64,000 nucleotides of DNA from Anatilimnocola floriformis (lineage in GTDB: Bacteria > Planctomycetota > Planctomycetia > Pirellulales > Pirellulaceae), in contig NZ_JAMLFW010000002.1 in the NCBI RefSeq assembly GCF_024256385.1, positions 1,240,001 to 1,304,000 of the forward strand, in the 5' to 3' direction. Shown here piece by piece: positions 8,564 through 17,531 of the stretch (positions are counted from its first letter, which is position 1; every line of letters starts with the position of its first letter). Position numbers and translations under genes: made by a program. The notes under the pieces were generated by a model. It had not been told where the DNA came from and made no database searches. It saw only the letters and a list, made by a program, of their open reading frames with translations.

Positions 8564-9159
8564 CGAGAATCTCCAGCCAGGTCAGCTGTTCTTTCGCCAG
8601 TGTTCGCGAGCGGCTTGGGATTCAACCACGCAGCCAACTGCGTCAGTCCCAACCGCACGCGGTTCTTCGCGCCACTCACACTGCATTCCATCGCCTGCGC
8701 AATTTCTTCAAACTTCAGTCCGCCAAAAAATCGCAGCCGGAGCGCATCGGCTTGTGTATCGGGCAGTCGCGCGAGGAGCGCATGCAATCGATCGGCGCTT
8801 TCGCGAGCGAGGAGCAGTTCCACCGGCGAAGCCTCCGCCTGGCGTTCCTCTTTCGGCTCTTCCGTGGTTGCCGGCAACTTGCTTCGCCGCTGCGCGATCC
8901 GCGTGCATTGGTTCAGCAGAATCGTCCACAGCCAAGTCCGAAAGCTGTAGCGCGAATCGTAAGTATGCAGCCAACGAAACGCATTCAGCAGTGCCTCTTG
9001 CACGGCATCTTCGGCCAACTGCCGATCGGTCAGCCGGCTCCGCGCGGCATGTTGCAGCGGCCCTTGATAGCGCCGAGCCAACTGCGCGAACGCAGCCTCA
9101 TCGCCAGCGAGTGCCGCGGCGATCAGCGAACCATCGGGAATGGAATTCGGCTCGGACAT
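8560..9159 (-). CDS. ECF-type RNA polymerase sigma factor
   Basis: This is an alternative sigma factor of the sigma-70 group, ECF class, 199 residues. Region 2 runs from EAAFAQLARRYQG through RLTDRQLAEDAVQEALLNAF to FRTWLWTILLNQC. Region 4 is LLARLPDTQADALRLRFFGGLKFEEIAQAM followed by the helix-turn-helix CSVSGAKNRVRLG. The ATG start is clear. It is the first gene of a tight three-gene series with the anti-sigma factor and cysteine desulfurase, and faces away from the secreted-protein gene at 9413. An AT-rich TAGAATAAT just upstream could be a -10 region. Confidence 0.93.
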   Translation of the reverse strand: MSEPNSIPDGSLIAAALAGDEAAFAQLARRYQGPLQHAARSRLTDRQLAEDAVQEALLNAFRWLHTYDSRYSFRTWLWTILLNQCTRIAQRRSKLPATTEEPKEERQAEASPVELLLARESADRLHALLARLPDTQADALRLRFFGGLKFEEIAQAMECSVSGAKNRVRLGLTQLAAWLNPKPLANTGERTADLAGDSR

Positions 9160-9214
9160 CGAACATTATTCTATCACAGCCGCTGATCGCTCAGTGAAGT
9201 CTCGCTGCCTGGAT

Positions 9215-9287
9215 GTAGCTGAATTCGCCAGAATTCAGAACCTGTCGAGCCAGAGTTTGCCATCCGAATTCTGGCGAATTCGGCTAC
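9215..9287. repeat. EcoRI-rich palindromic element, copy 1
   Basis: The left arm begins GTAGCTGAATTCGCCAGAAT and the right arm is its near-perfect complement, ending GGCGAATTCGGCTAC; the loop is about 29 bases. Copies 2 and 3 are at 31930-32000 and 37402-37473. It lies in the divergent gap between the ECF sigma gene and the secreted-protein gene. Confidence 0.85.
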
Positions 9288-10397
9288 TTGGTCACCGTCT
9301 TGATACGATAGCATCCCGCCCTGCGATCGATCACAATACATTGTGCCAATTCGCTCCCACGAGAGGACGCGTGCTCTCACGGAGTGAAAGCCGACAGTCT
9401 GGAACTCTTCTCATGACCACAAAACTCGGCTCGATGTTCGCCGTCGCCTGGCTCTTTTTGGCGGTCTTGCTTGCGCCTGCCAGCGCTCAGCCGGCGTCCG
9501 AAGCGGCAGCCCGTCTGCGCGCACTCGGCATCGAACCGACGACCGAGGGTCTGCAGCAATATCTTCGCGAGTTCACTGGCGGCGAACTGCAAAAGACCGT
9601 TGCCAAATTGATCGCAGATCTGGGAGCCGAAGAATTTGCGACGCGTGAAAAAGCCTCCAAAGCCCTCGCCGATGTGGTGCCGCTGCCGATCGCCGCGCTG
9701 ACAAAAGCCACTAAAGGAGACGACGCCGAACGAGCCTGGCGGGCCGACCGACTGCTGAAGCTCGTCCAGCCGCAAAGCGACAAAACCCTCTCCGCCGCGC
9801 TCGAGGTCATCACGCAGCAAAAGCTCCTCGTCGGCGCGCCCTTGCTAATCAAGGCTTATCATCAACTCGAAACGGCTGAGTCGCGCGGCGAAGTGCTCGC
9901 CGCGCTGCTGGCGACCGTGCAAGAAAGTGACCGCGCTGTTGTCGTCGATCTCACCAAGCATGCCGACAAGTCCAAGCAAGATCTTGGCCGGGTGCTGTTG
10001 GCCCGTCTCGACAAAAAGGACCTGCCCCTCGACTTGGCCCGCAGCTTCGACGCCGTGAAGGTCACGCCCGGCGGTGTCGCTGGCGGCGGGCCCAATTTAA
10101 TCTGCGGCTGGGAGTTCAAAACCAAAGCCGACATCACCGTCACGCATCTCGCCCTGTACGACCGCAAGCCCTACGGCCTCGCCATGCCGCACGAAGTGGC
10201 CATCTACGACATCGAAGAAAACCAAAAGCCGCTCGTCCTCGAAACCATTCCCGACGGCGAAAAAGCCCCGCTCGCCGGCGAGTTCCGCCTCGTCCCCGTG
10301 CCGCGCACCCGCCTCCGCGCCGACCGCCGTTATGCCATCGTCGCCCACTATGCCGACCCCTCCGACACTACCGTCAGCATGGTCAACCCCGGCGGCC

Positions 10398-11432
10398 TAG
10401 TGCGTTTCCATCTTAGGTGTAGCGGTAGCCGCAGTGCTTGAAGTAGTTGCGGCACTCCTGCTCGGTGAATTCATCGAGCAGTGTGCCGCATAGCTCCCAA
10501 AGTTTTTCGACGGTGCGTCGCGCGCCATCGCGCAGTAGCTTTTTGAACTTCGCGAACGCCAGTTCGATCGGGTTCAAGTCGGGTGAGTACGGCGGCAAGT
10601 AACGCACCTCGGCACCTACGGCTTCAATCGCTTCGCGGACGCCGGCCACTTTGTGGCTGGAGAGATTATCCATCACGACAATGTCGCCAGGCCGCAACAC
10701 CGGCGATAGTTCTTTCCGCACCCAAGAAAGAAACAGCTCGCCGTTAATGGCTCCTTCGACTGTCAGCGGCGCGATAAATCCTTCGGCTCGCATCGCACCG
10801 AGAAACGTCGTTGTTTCCCAACGGCCGCTGGGAACTTTTTCGATCAGTCGCGTACCAATGAGCGAACGCCCATAGGTCCGCGTCATACAAGTTTTGGCCC
10901 ACGTTTCATCGATGAAAACTGCTTTTTCGGGAGGAATGGTTTGCTGCTCAGCGCGCCACTTCTCGCGCTTCTCGACAACATCCGGACGATCATGCTCGCT
11001 CGCAATCAGCGTCTTTTTTTTCGCGTGAGCTCGAGCGCGCGACACGCATTGCAGATCGTCATCAAACAAACTTCTTCGCCGCGCTCGGCCTTGAGTTCCG
11101 CCTGCAGCTCGCGCAAATAAATGTCCGGCTGAGCCGTGACTTTCGCCACCAACCAATCGCCCCACGCCTTCCACTCGGGCTGCCGCGGCGCTGCCGTCTT
11201 CGGGCCAAGCTGATTCGATTCGCGACGCTGCTGCTTCACGCGTCGCACCCACGACTCCGACACGCCGTAGCGTACGGCGACGATGCGTGTGCCCTCGCCA
11301 GCATCGCAAGCGGCAAGAATCTCGGTGCGAATTTCCACGGCAATCGGTTCCATCAGACCACACCTCCTTGAGATGATCCCTAAGTTACCGACCTTGCCCA
11401 CCTGGCGCTAGATGGGTCATGGAAACGCACTA
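10398..11432. mobile_element. IS630-family insertion sequence, complete, with TA duplication
   Basis: The element body is 10400-11430 (1031 bp), flanked by TA on both sides (10398-10399 and 11431-11432), the target of the IS630/Tc1-mariner superfamily. The terminal inverted repeats read GTGCGTTTCCAT at the left and its exact complement ATGGAAACGCAC at the right. It carries one transposase in two overlapping frames on the minus strand. Ends, target duplication and open frames are intact, so it may be active. Confidence 0.95.
10413..11353 (-). CDS. IS630-family transposase, made by -1 frameshifting
   Basis: Frame A runs from ATG 11353 (AAGGAGGTG nearby) to TGA 11008-11006 and encodes the N-terminal helix-turn-helix part ([20 protein letters not shown]). 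Frame B continues to TAA at 10415-10413. It holds the DDE catalytic core: [21 protein letters not shown] and [19 protein letters not shown]. The overlap contains eight A residues on the coding strand (11021-11014), phased in frame A as the classic A-AAA-AAA slippery heptamer. A -1 slip there joins ELTRKK to KTLIASEHD. Either ribosomal frameshifting or transcriptional slippage could make the fusion. The fused product of about 312 residues is normal for the family. Confidence 0.9.
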
Positions 11433-11646
11433 ACCCTCGACTACAGCCCGCACCTCGAACCCCTCGGCCGCCGCTACACTTTCCCGCACAAAGCGATGGC
11501 CTTCCCCAGCAACTTTCAAGAAGGCAAAACCCACGCCACGATCGGGCCGAGCTTTAAGTATGAGACGCTGGAAGTCGGGAAGTAGGTCACCTTCATAACC
11601 CGCGGCATTAACCCTACGGGCGATGAAAACCGCACTCTCGACCACT

Positions 11647-13644
11647 CTAAGCCGTGGCTTTAAAGCCCAGGTGGTACAACCGGCGATAGAGTTCGCAGCG
11701 GCCGATGAGTTCTTCGTGCGTGCCGATGTCGAGGACTCGGCCGCCGTCGAGAACCAGCACTTCGTCGGCGAGGGCCAGTGAGGCCACGCGGTGCGTGATC
11801 ATCAGTGTGGTGCGGCCGCGGGTAAATTGTTCCAAGACGCGATGGATCAGTTGTTCGCTCTCGAGGTCGATCTGGCTGGTAGCTTCGTCGAGAATGAGGA
11901 TGGCTGGATCTCGGAGAATGGCGCGGGCTAGCAAGATGCGTTGCCGCTGACCGCCCGAGAGTTTGCCCCCTCGTTCGCCGACCACGGTCTGATAACCCTT
12001 CTCGAGTTTCTCGGTAATGAAGCGATGCGCGTGGGCCTTGGTTGCGGCTTCGATCACTTCGGCATCGGTCGCTTGGGGCGAGCCGTAGCGAATGTTGGCG
12101 ATAACCGTGTCGTCGAAGAGCATGGCTTGCTGCGCGACGAGGCCTATCCGCGAGCGCAGATCTTGCTGCCGCATTTGTCGCAGGTCGAGATGGTCGAGTC
12201 GAATGCTCCCTTCCACGGGATCGTAGAAGCGGAGGAGCAGGCTGATGAGCGTGCTTTTGCCGCAGCCATTAGGGCCCACGACGGCGACGGTCTTGCCGTA
12301 GGGAATGCGGAAGCTGATGTTTTTCAGAACCGGATTGCCCGCTTTGTAGTGGAACGAGACATTGTCGAAAACCACTTCGGGCTGTGGATTGGCCAGGCGT
12401 TCGGCCTTTGGCGGATCGACGATCTTCGACTTGGCGTCGAGCACTTCATAAACGCGATCGGCAGCGGCCAGGCCACGCTGAATGTAGTTGAAAACATCGG
12501 CCAGCTTTCGCGCAGGATCGCTGATGCCGGCCAGCAGAGCGTAAAACGCGAGCAGCGATCCAGAACTCAGCGGCCGTTCCATGATCTTGATTCCCAGCAG
12601 CGTCGTTTGCTGATTGAGAACCAGGTAAGCGCCACACAGAATCGCGAGGGAGATGATGATCGTGCCCATCAGTTCGGCGCTAGTGCGGGCGCCGGCGTTG
12701 TAGACCGCGATGCGAATGGCTTTGAAGAAATAGTCTTTGCTGGCTTCATGAAAGCGGCGGCTTTCGTAGCGTTCCATGCCGAACGCTTTGACCGCTTGAA
12801 TGCCGGTGAGCGATTCGGTGATGCGGTTATAGAGCTGCGACATTTGTTCCATCGCGCGGCGGTTGGCTCGCTTGAGCGACTGCGCCAATTTGTAGGCGAC
12901 GTATCCGGCCAGCGGCGCGACAATGAGCGACACGATCAGCAACCGCCAACAGATCAGCGCGGCGCCGATGAGGCAGGCGAGCATCTTGAGAGGCTCAAGC
13001 AACACACGGCCAAACATTGCGTTGACCGCAGCCGTGACGCTGGAGACATCGGTGGTAAAGCGCGATAGTAGATCGCTGCTGCGATCGTTGCCAAAGGCTT
13101 CAAGCTCGCGGCCAAGCGTTTTCCGCATCAGCTTGGCGCGCAGATCAAACGCGCTGAGTTGAGCCAGGCGTTCGACGAGAATCATATGGCCGGCGAGGAA
13201 CCCATCTTTGACGACGGTGACGGTGCACAAGATGCCCATCAGCAGCGCGAGGGCCCAGAACGAGCTGTCGGGTAAGTAGCGGACGATCCAGGGATGATAG
13301 GCTTCGGCTTGCTTCAGACCGAGACGTTCACTGACGAGTTGCAGCTGATCGGCGTCGAGTTGCTTGCGAATGTCCGCACGCTCGGCAGCCGTCGCGAGAG
13401 GAAGTTGCAGTTGTTCATCGGCGATCTTTTTTTCGAGATCATGCACTCGCTGGGCGGCTTCGAGCACTTCGTCATCGGCCCACTTGTGCGGCGATTTGCC
13501 GCTGAAGGTGATATCGACGATGGGCTTCACGAGACCAAGATTCGAGCCCCAGAAGAGGGCGACGAAGAGCGCGCATGTAACGGTCAGCGCAAAGGTCAAC
13601 CGCCTCCGCAAGGTGAGTTGCATGACGCGGAGAAAATTCCTCAT
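11647..13644 (-). CDS. ABC exporter, MsbA-like fused permease-ATPase
   Basis: This 665-residue half-transporter has an N-terminal six-helix membrane domain and a C-terminal nucleotide-binding domain, and acts as a dimer. The ATPase shows Walker A VVGPNGCGKST, signature LSGGQRQRILLARAIL, Walker B ILILDEATSQID and the H-loop MITHR. A long insert of about 90 residues, rich in charged helices, separates the first and second membrane helices; it is probably extracytoplasmic and is absent from classical MsbA. Its closest known relatives export lipids, peptides or drugs, but substrate cannot be deduced. The ATG at 13644 is preceded by GGAAG; the frame is open further upstream (to 13767) but that part does not look like a transporter. 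Confidence 0.9.
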   Translation of the reverse strand: MRNFLRVMQLTLRRRLTFALTVTCALFVALFWGSNLGLVKPIVDITFSGKSPHKWADDEVLEAAQRVHDLEKKIADEQLQLPLATAAERADIRKQLDADQLQLVSERLGLKQAEAYHPWIVRYLPDSSFWALALLMGILCTVTVVKDGFLAGHMILVERLAQLSAFDLRAKLMRKTLGRELEAFGNDRSSDLLSRFTTDVSSVTAAVNAMFGRVLLEPLKMLACLIGAALICWRLLIVSLIVAPLAGYVAYKLAQSLKRANRRAMEQMSQLYNRITESLTGIQAVKAFGMERYESRRFHEASKDYFFKAIRIAVYNAGARTSAELMGTIIISLAILCGAYLVLNQQTTLLGIKIMERPLSSGSLLAFYALLAGISDPARKLADVFNYIQRGLAAADRVYEVLDAKSKIVDPPKAERLANPQPEVVFDNVSFHYKAGNPVLKNISFRIPYGKTVAVVGPNGCGKSTLISLLLRFYDPVEGSIRLDHLDLRQMRQQDLRSRIGLVAQQAMLFDDTVIANIRYGSPQATDAEVIEAATKAHAHRFITEKLEKGYQTVVGERGGKLSGGQRQRILLARAILRDPAILILDEATSQIDLESEQLIHRVLEQFTRGRTTLMITHRVASLALADEVLVLDGGRVLDIGTHEELIGRCELYRRLYHLGFKATA

Positions 13645-13785
13645 GACGCTTCCGCTGCTGACTGGCGACCATCCGTGATCGAACCCGCGCGACCGAACTG
13701 CTAGCAGGACCAATGCGCAATCTTGCGGGACAGTGAAGCTTTTAGCAAAACCGGGCAATTTCGCCAAGGTCGGAAGAGTGGCCGA

Positions 13786-14172
13786 TTACCAGATCAATGG
13801 CACCGCGTATGGCTGGAATTGAGAATCGTCACTGACGAGCGTTAATTGCTCGCAAAGTGCTTGGGAGATTAGGAGGCGATCGAAGGGATCGCGATGAAGT
13901 GCTGGGAGGTTGGCAACGAACAAAACGTGTTCTTTGCGAATGTCCAGCAACCGAATCTCACTGGCCTCCAGCCATTGATCGATGACCAAGTCCAATTGCC
14001 CGTTGATGACAAACTTCCCGATACCAACTTTGATTGCGATTTCCCAGATGGAAGCAACACTGAGATAGAGTTCGTTTTGCGGGTCCGCAATTGCCGCGTT
14101 TGCAGGTGAACTCAGTTGCGCACTTCCTTGCGCAAGCCAAAGGAAGGTATGCGTGTCGAGCAGGAGCTTCAC
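13786..14172 (-). CDS. PIN-domain toxin (VapC-like ribonuclease)
   Basis: PIN toxins cleave RNA, often tRNA or rRNA, using Mg2+ held by acidic residues. The 128-residue protein shows the expected set: D6 in LLLDTHTFLW, E44 in SIWEIAIKVG, and D95/D98 in HRDPFDRLLISQA, followed by VSDDSQF. It resembles the subgroup paired with Phd/YefM-type antitoxins. Its start overlaps the end of the antitoxin gene by four bases, typical of a toxin-antitoxin operon that ensures antitoxin is made first. Confidence 0.9.
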   Translation of the reverse strand: MKLLLDTHTFLWLAQGSAQLSSPANAAIADPQNELYLSVASIWEIAIKVGIGKFVINGQLDLVIDQWLEASEIRLLDIRKEHVLFVANLPALHRDPFDRLLISQALCEQLTLVSDDSQFQPYAVPLIW

Positions 14173-14405
14173 TCCATATACTCCCGGAATTCCTCCAGGG
14201 GCGCATCAAAGTCAGGCGCGATGTAGACGATCGAATCTTTGCCGAAACCCGGCGCGGCGCGAGTGCCTCGGCGGGGAGCTTCCGAAGTAATCTTGGCAAT
14301 GACCTGCTGATCCTTCGTGATCACAATCTCATCGCCACGAGCCAAGCCGCCAATGAGTTCTTTCAGATTGGCGGCGGCTTCATCGAGTGAAACGGTGGTG
14401 GTCAT
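14169..14405 (-). CDS. Phd/YefM-type antitoxin
   Basis: A 78-residue antitoxin with the Phd/YefM N-terminal DNA-binding fold: TTTVSLDEAAANLKELIGGLARGDEIVITKDQQVIAKI (usual 'a...f..ll..v..Ge.v.ItrhGkpva.l'). The acidic C-terminal tail (PDFDAPLEEFREYME) is the part that usually wraps the toxin. I chose the ATG at 14405, which begins directly with the family motif, over one six codons upstream. Such antitoxins normally repress their own operon together with the toxin. Confidence 0.85.
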   Translation of the reverse strand: MTTTVSLDEAAANLKELIGGLARGDEIVITKDQQVIAKITSEAPRRGTRAAPGFGKDSIVYIAPDFDAPLEEFREYME

Positions 14406-14497
14406 GGACAATACGCTGCGCAAGGTGTGAACTGAGCGTCCTCAATCTATTTTCGCAGCGGTAGCTTGCTCCTTCAAGCTTTGCCCCGAAGCGTTCC

Positions 14498-15358
14498 TTA
14501 CGCCCGATACTTATCGAGCAGCCGGCCCGGCGTGCCCATTTCGGAATAACCGCCGTCGACATGCACCGTTTCGGCCGTGATGCCGTCGGACATGGTCGAT
14601 AGGAGGAAACCGCCGGTGCGGCCCACTTCTTCGTGCGTGACGATCCGTTGAAGTGGCGCCATTTGCTTGTAGACGGGTTGGAACTCACCGACACCAGCGG
14701 CAGAACCAGCGAGCGTCTTCAGTGGGCCGGCGCTGAGCGCGTTCACGCGGATGCCGTCGATGCCCAGGTCGTAGGCAGCGTATTTCATGCACGATTCGAG
14801 GGCTGCTTTGCAAATGCCCATCACGTTGTAGCCCGGCACGATGCGCTCGCCGCCGTAATACGTCAGCGTGAGGACCGACGCCCCAGCTTCGAGCACTTCT
14901 TCGCGCTTGTCGTCAACCTTGGCCTTCTTGAGGATGTCCTTAGCCGCGTTGCAAACGGCGAGCAAGCTATAGGCGCTGATGTCCATCGCCAGCTTGAAAC
15001 CGTCACGCGAGGTGGCGATCGAATCGACCTTCAGATCGTCGAGTTTGGCGAAGGCGATGCTGTGGAGGAGAAAGTCGATCTCGCCGAATTCCTTCTTCGC
15101 CGTGGCCATCACCTCAGCGATGCTTTGATCGCTCTGGGCATCGAGCGGCACCAGGAATTTCGTCTGCTCGGGATATTGCTCGACGCACTTTTCGACGCGG
15201 TGGCGATTTTTCTTTTGCTTTGCTTCATCGGCGTCGGCCAGGTGAGTGAAGCCGCACACGCCGCCCTGATCCATGATGAACTTGGCGATGTACCAGGCGA
15301 TCGACCGATCGTTGGCGACGCCGAGGATGAGACCTTTTTTGCCTTCGAATATGCCCAT
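14498..15358 (-). CDS. fabI: Enoyl-[acyl-carrier-protein] reductase (NADH)
   Basis: FabI reduces trans-2-enoyl-ACP in the last step of each fatty-acid elongation cycle. The dinucleotide site is GLILGVANDRSIAWYIAK (usual GIANKRSIAWGIA). The active site is Tyr167 and Tyr177 with Lys184 in YYGGERIVPGYNVMGICK, giving the Y-x6-K spacing of FabI. Length is 286 residues, somewhat longer than E. coli FabI because of inserts near residues 45-60 and 145-155. Single gene; a palindromic repeat lies upstream, and the toxin-antitoxin pair follows on the same strand. Confidence 0.96.
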   Translation of the reverse strand: MGIFEGKKGLILGVANDRSIAWYIAKFIMDQGGVCGFTHLADADEAKQKKNRHRVEKCVEQYPEQTKFLVPLDAQSDQSIAEVMATAKKEFGEIDFLLHSIAFAKLDDLKVDSIATSRDGFKLAMDISAYSLLAVCNAAKDILKKAKVDDKREEVLEAGASVLTLTYYGGERIVPGYNVMGICKAALESCMKYAAYDLGIDGIRVNALSAGPLKTLAGSAAGVGEFQPVYKQMAPLQRIVTHEEVGRTGGFLLSTMSDGITAETVHVDGGYSEMGTPGRLLDKYRA

Positions 15359-15412
15359 TGCTTAAACCTTGTTCTACGTCTCGAGGGACGGCCGAAGTTT
15401 CTGGCGGCCCGG

Positions 15413-15455
15413 CCCCTCACCCCAACCCTCTCCCCGGAGCACCGAGGCGAGGGAG
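15413..15455. repeat. CCCTCTCCCCGG palindromic repeat, copy 2
   Basis: Nearly identical to the copy at 760-803 (CCCCTCACCCCAACCCTCTC then CCCGGAGCACCGAGGCGAGG). It lies in the divergent gap between fabI and the sigma-54-type activator. Confidence 0.7.
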
Positions 15456-15583
15456 TAATGCAGTGAAACAGCGCTCGCAGAATACCCCAACTTGCCGAAA
15501 TCGACCATGCCAGACTTTTCGATTTGAACACACTTACTTACGATAAGCGCTATCGGGTTGACGACAGAACAGGTTGAAATTTC

Positions 15584-17530
15584 ATGGCCAAAACTCCGCG
15601 CACGCCGCTTCAAAGCCTTGAGTCGCATCCTGCGCTGGCCGAAACGGCTTCGCAGCTGTTCTATGCGGCGGCGCTCGAATCGTCGCCGGCGGCTTTTTTG
15701 AAGATCGCCTTGCCGCTGGTTTGTCAGGCTCTCGGTGGCGATTATCTGGCCCTGGTCAAAGGGGAAAAAGGAAAATGGCGAGTCCTTGGCGCTTCTGGCC
15801 CCGAACGGCCGTTGCCGCAGGACTTGCTCGCTGAAGTGCTCGATGATGATCAGCCACAACTGAAACGCCAGTGGTACATCGCGCCTCTTGCGCCGCGGAG
15901 TGGCACGGGCGAAGTCCTCGCCGCGTATCGAACCTGGCTGGAACGACCCGAGCCGGGCGATGCACTTGAAACATTGGCCGGTTGGTTGCAAACGGCGCTG
16001 GCTGCCGTCCGTGAGCGCGAACGACAAGATCAGCGCATGCTCCGGCTGCAGGCGATTTTGGAAATCGCTGCCCGTTGGCAACAGACGCATGAGATGCAAC
16101 CGCTGCTCGAACAGATGGCCGCAACCTCGACTCGGCTGTTGCATGCGGAGCGAGCAACGATCTTTTTGTGGGATCGTGCGACGAAGACACTCGTCGGCAG
16201 GCCGGCGCTGGGTGTGACCGGGAACGAGTTGAAAATTCCCGATCATGTCGGCGTTGTCGGGCAAGTGGTTCACAGCGGGCAATCGCGGCGCGTCGATGAA
16301 GACGTCGCTGCCGAGCAAGGCGAAGTCGATCGGCGTGTCGATCAGCAGCTAAAGTTTCACACGCGGTCGCTGCTGTGTGTGCCGTTGCGGGGCCGCGGCG
16401 GCGAACTCTTCGGCGCGTTTGAAGTCATCAATAAAATCGGCGGTAACTTTTCCGACAGCGATCTGGAAGCGCTCCAAGAGCTCGCCGCGCACGCTGCCAT
16501 CGCGCTGGAGAACACGCAGCAAGTCGAAGAGCTGCTCCACTCGCGCAAGCAGATCACCGACGATGCCGCCGGTCGGGTGCAGATGATCGGCGATTGCCCG
16601 CAAGTGCAAGCGCTGCGTTCGACCATTCGTCGCGTTGCCGATACGGATCTCGCCGTGTTGATACTCGGCGAAAACGGCACCGGCAAGGAAGTCGTCGCGC
16701 AGATGATTCATTACGGCAGCCGCCGCCGCGCGGAGCCGTTCGTCGCCGTCAACTGCGCGGCGATCACCGAAACGCTCCTTGAGAGCGAGCTCTTCGGCCA
16801 TGAAAAAGGGGCGTTTACGGACGCTCGCGAGACTCGCCAAGGCAAATTCGAATTGGCTTCCAGGGGTACGCTCTTTCTCGACGAGATCGGCGACATGAGC
16901 CTCGGCGGCCAGGCGAAATTGCTGCGCGTGCTCGAAGAAAAAATCGTGGTTCGCGTCGGCGGCTCGACGAATATTGCGAGCAACGCGCGCGTCCTGGCGG
17001 CGACAAATCAAAACCTGGCCGATCTCGTGCGGCAGAAAAAGTTTCGCGAAGATCTCTATTTCCGTCTGTGCGTAGTGACCGTCGATATGCCGCCACTGCG
17101 TGAGCGCGGCGATGACATCGTTACGCTGGCCGAGCACTTTCTGCGGCACTTCTGCCTGCAAGCACGGCGACGAGTGGTGAAGTTCACCACTGCGGCGAAG
17201 AAACGTCTGCTGTCGCACGCCTGGCCGGGGAACGTCCGCGAGTTGCGGAATTTGATGGAGCGTCTCGCCTATCTCGCGCCGGATGACAACGACAAGCTCG
17301 ACGCGCCGGACTTGGCGTTCATCCTTTCTCCGGCAGCAACAGCGGCTGGCGCGCTGTCGCTCGATGCGCCGCTGACCGACGCGACGCAGCGATTTCAAAC
17401 CGAATACATCAAGCGTCACATCGAAGCCTGCCGTGGCAACATGACTGCCGCGGCGGAGCGACTCGGCCTGCATCGCTCGAACTTGTATCGCAAGATGCGG
17501 CAGCTGGAGATGGATGTGGTGGAAGAGTAA
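15584..17530 (+). CDS. GAF-domain sigma-54-type AAA+ transcriptional activator, variant GAFTGA loop
   Basis: A 648-residue regulator. Residues about 150-310 form a GAF sensor domain. The central AAA+ domain has Walker A GENGTGKE (362-369), HEKGAFTDARETRQGKFELA and the Walker B region TLFLDEIGDMSL. It ends with ALNRNL-like NVRELRNLMERLAYL and a Fis-type helix-turn-helix (GNMTAAAERLGLHRSNLYRKM). The loop that contacts sigma-54 is normally GAFTGA; here it is GAFTDA (409-414). Family knowledge says this loop is essential for sigma-54 remodelling, so the protein may act differently or with a matching sigma-54. The ligand of the GAF domain and the target promoters are unknown. Monocistronic, followed by a hairpin. 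Confidence 0.9.
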   Translation: MAKTPRTPLQSLESHPALAETASQLFYAAALESSPAAFLKIALPLVCQALGGDYLALVKGEKGKWRVLGASGPERPLPQDLLAEVLDDDQPQLKRQWYIAPLAPRSGTGEVLAAYRTWLERPEPGDALETLAGWLQTALAAVRERERQDQRMLRLQAILEIAARWQQTHEMQPLLEQMAATSTRLLHAERATIFLWDRATKTLVGRPALGVTGNELKIPDHVGVVGQVVHSGQSRRVDEDVAAEQGEVDRRVDQQLKFHTRSLLCVPLRGRGGELFGAFEVINKIGGNFSDSDLEALQELAAHAAIALENTQQVEELLHSRKQITDDAAGRVQMIGDCPQVQALRSTIRRVADTDLAVLILGENGTGKEVVAQMIHYGSRRRAEPFVAVNCAAITETLLESELFGHEKGAFTDARETRQGKFELASRGTLFLDEIGDMSLGGQAKLLRVLEEKIVVRVGGSTNIASNARVLAATNQNLADLVRQKKFREDLYFRLCVVTVDMPPLRERGDDIVTLAEHFLRHFCLQARRRVVKFTTAAKKRLLSHAWPGNVRELRNLMERLAYLAPDDNDKLDAPDLAFILSPAATAAGALSLDAPLTDATQRFQTEYIKRHIEACRGNMTAAAERLGLHRSNLYRKMRQLEMDVVEE

Positions 17531-17531
17531 C

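Larger units (their letters stand above)
9413..11585 (+). pseudogene. Secreted HEAT-like/DUF4082-like protein gene interrupted by an IS630 element
   Basis: The gene starts at ATG 9413 with a signal peptide (MTTKLGSMFAVAWLFLAVLL then ASAQPA). A helical HEAT-like region follows, then a beta-rich domain (WEFKTKADITVTHLALYD, HEVAIYD) resembling DUF4082. The frame runs to the CTA codon at 10397-10399, where the insertion sequence begins; read through, it gains an alien tail and stops at 10441. After the element the original frame resumes at 11433 (TLDYSPHLEP...) and ends at TAG 11583-11585 after YETLEVGK. Removing the element and one TA copy gives CTA-ACC-CTC with no change of frame. The insertion therefore looks recent. 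Function unknown; it was an exported protein. Confidence 0.85.

Noticed and set aside
11430-11645. 71-codon open frame on the minus strand
   Set aside because: It is the shadow of the displaced 3' end of the interrupted secreted-protein gene, whose frame is restored exactly on the plus strand.
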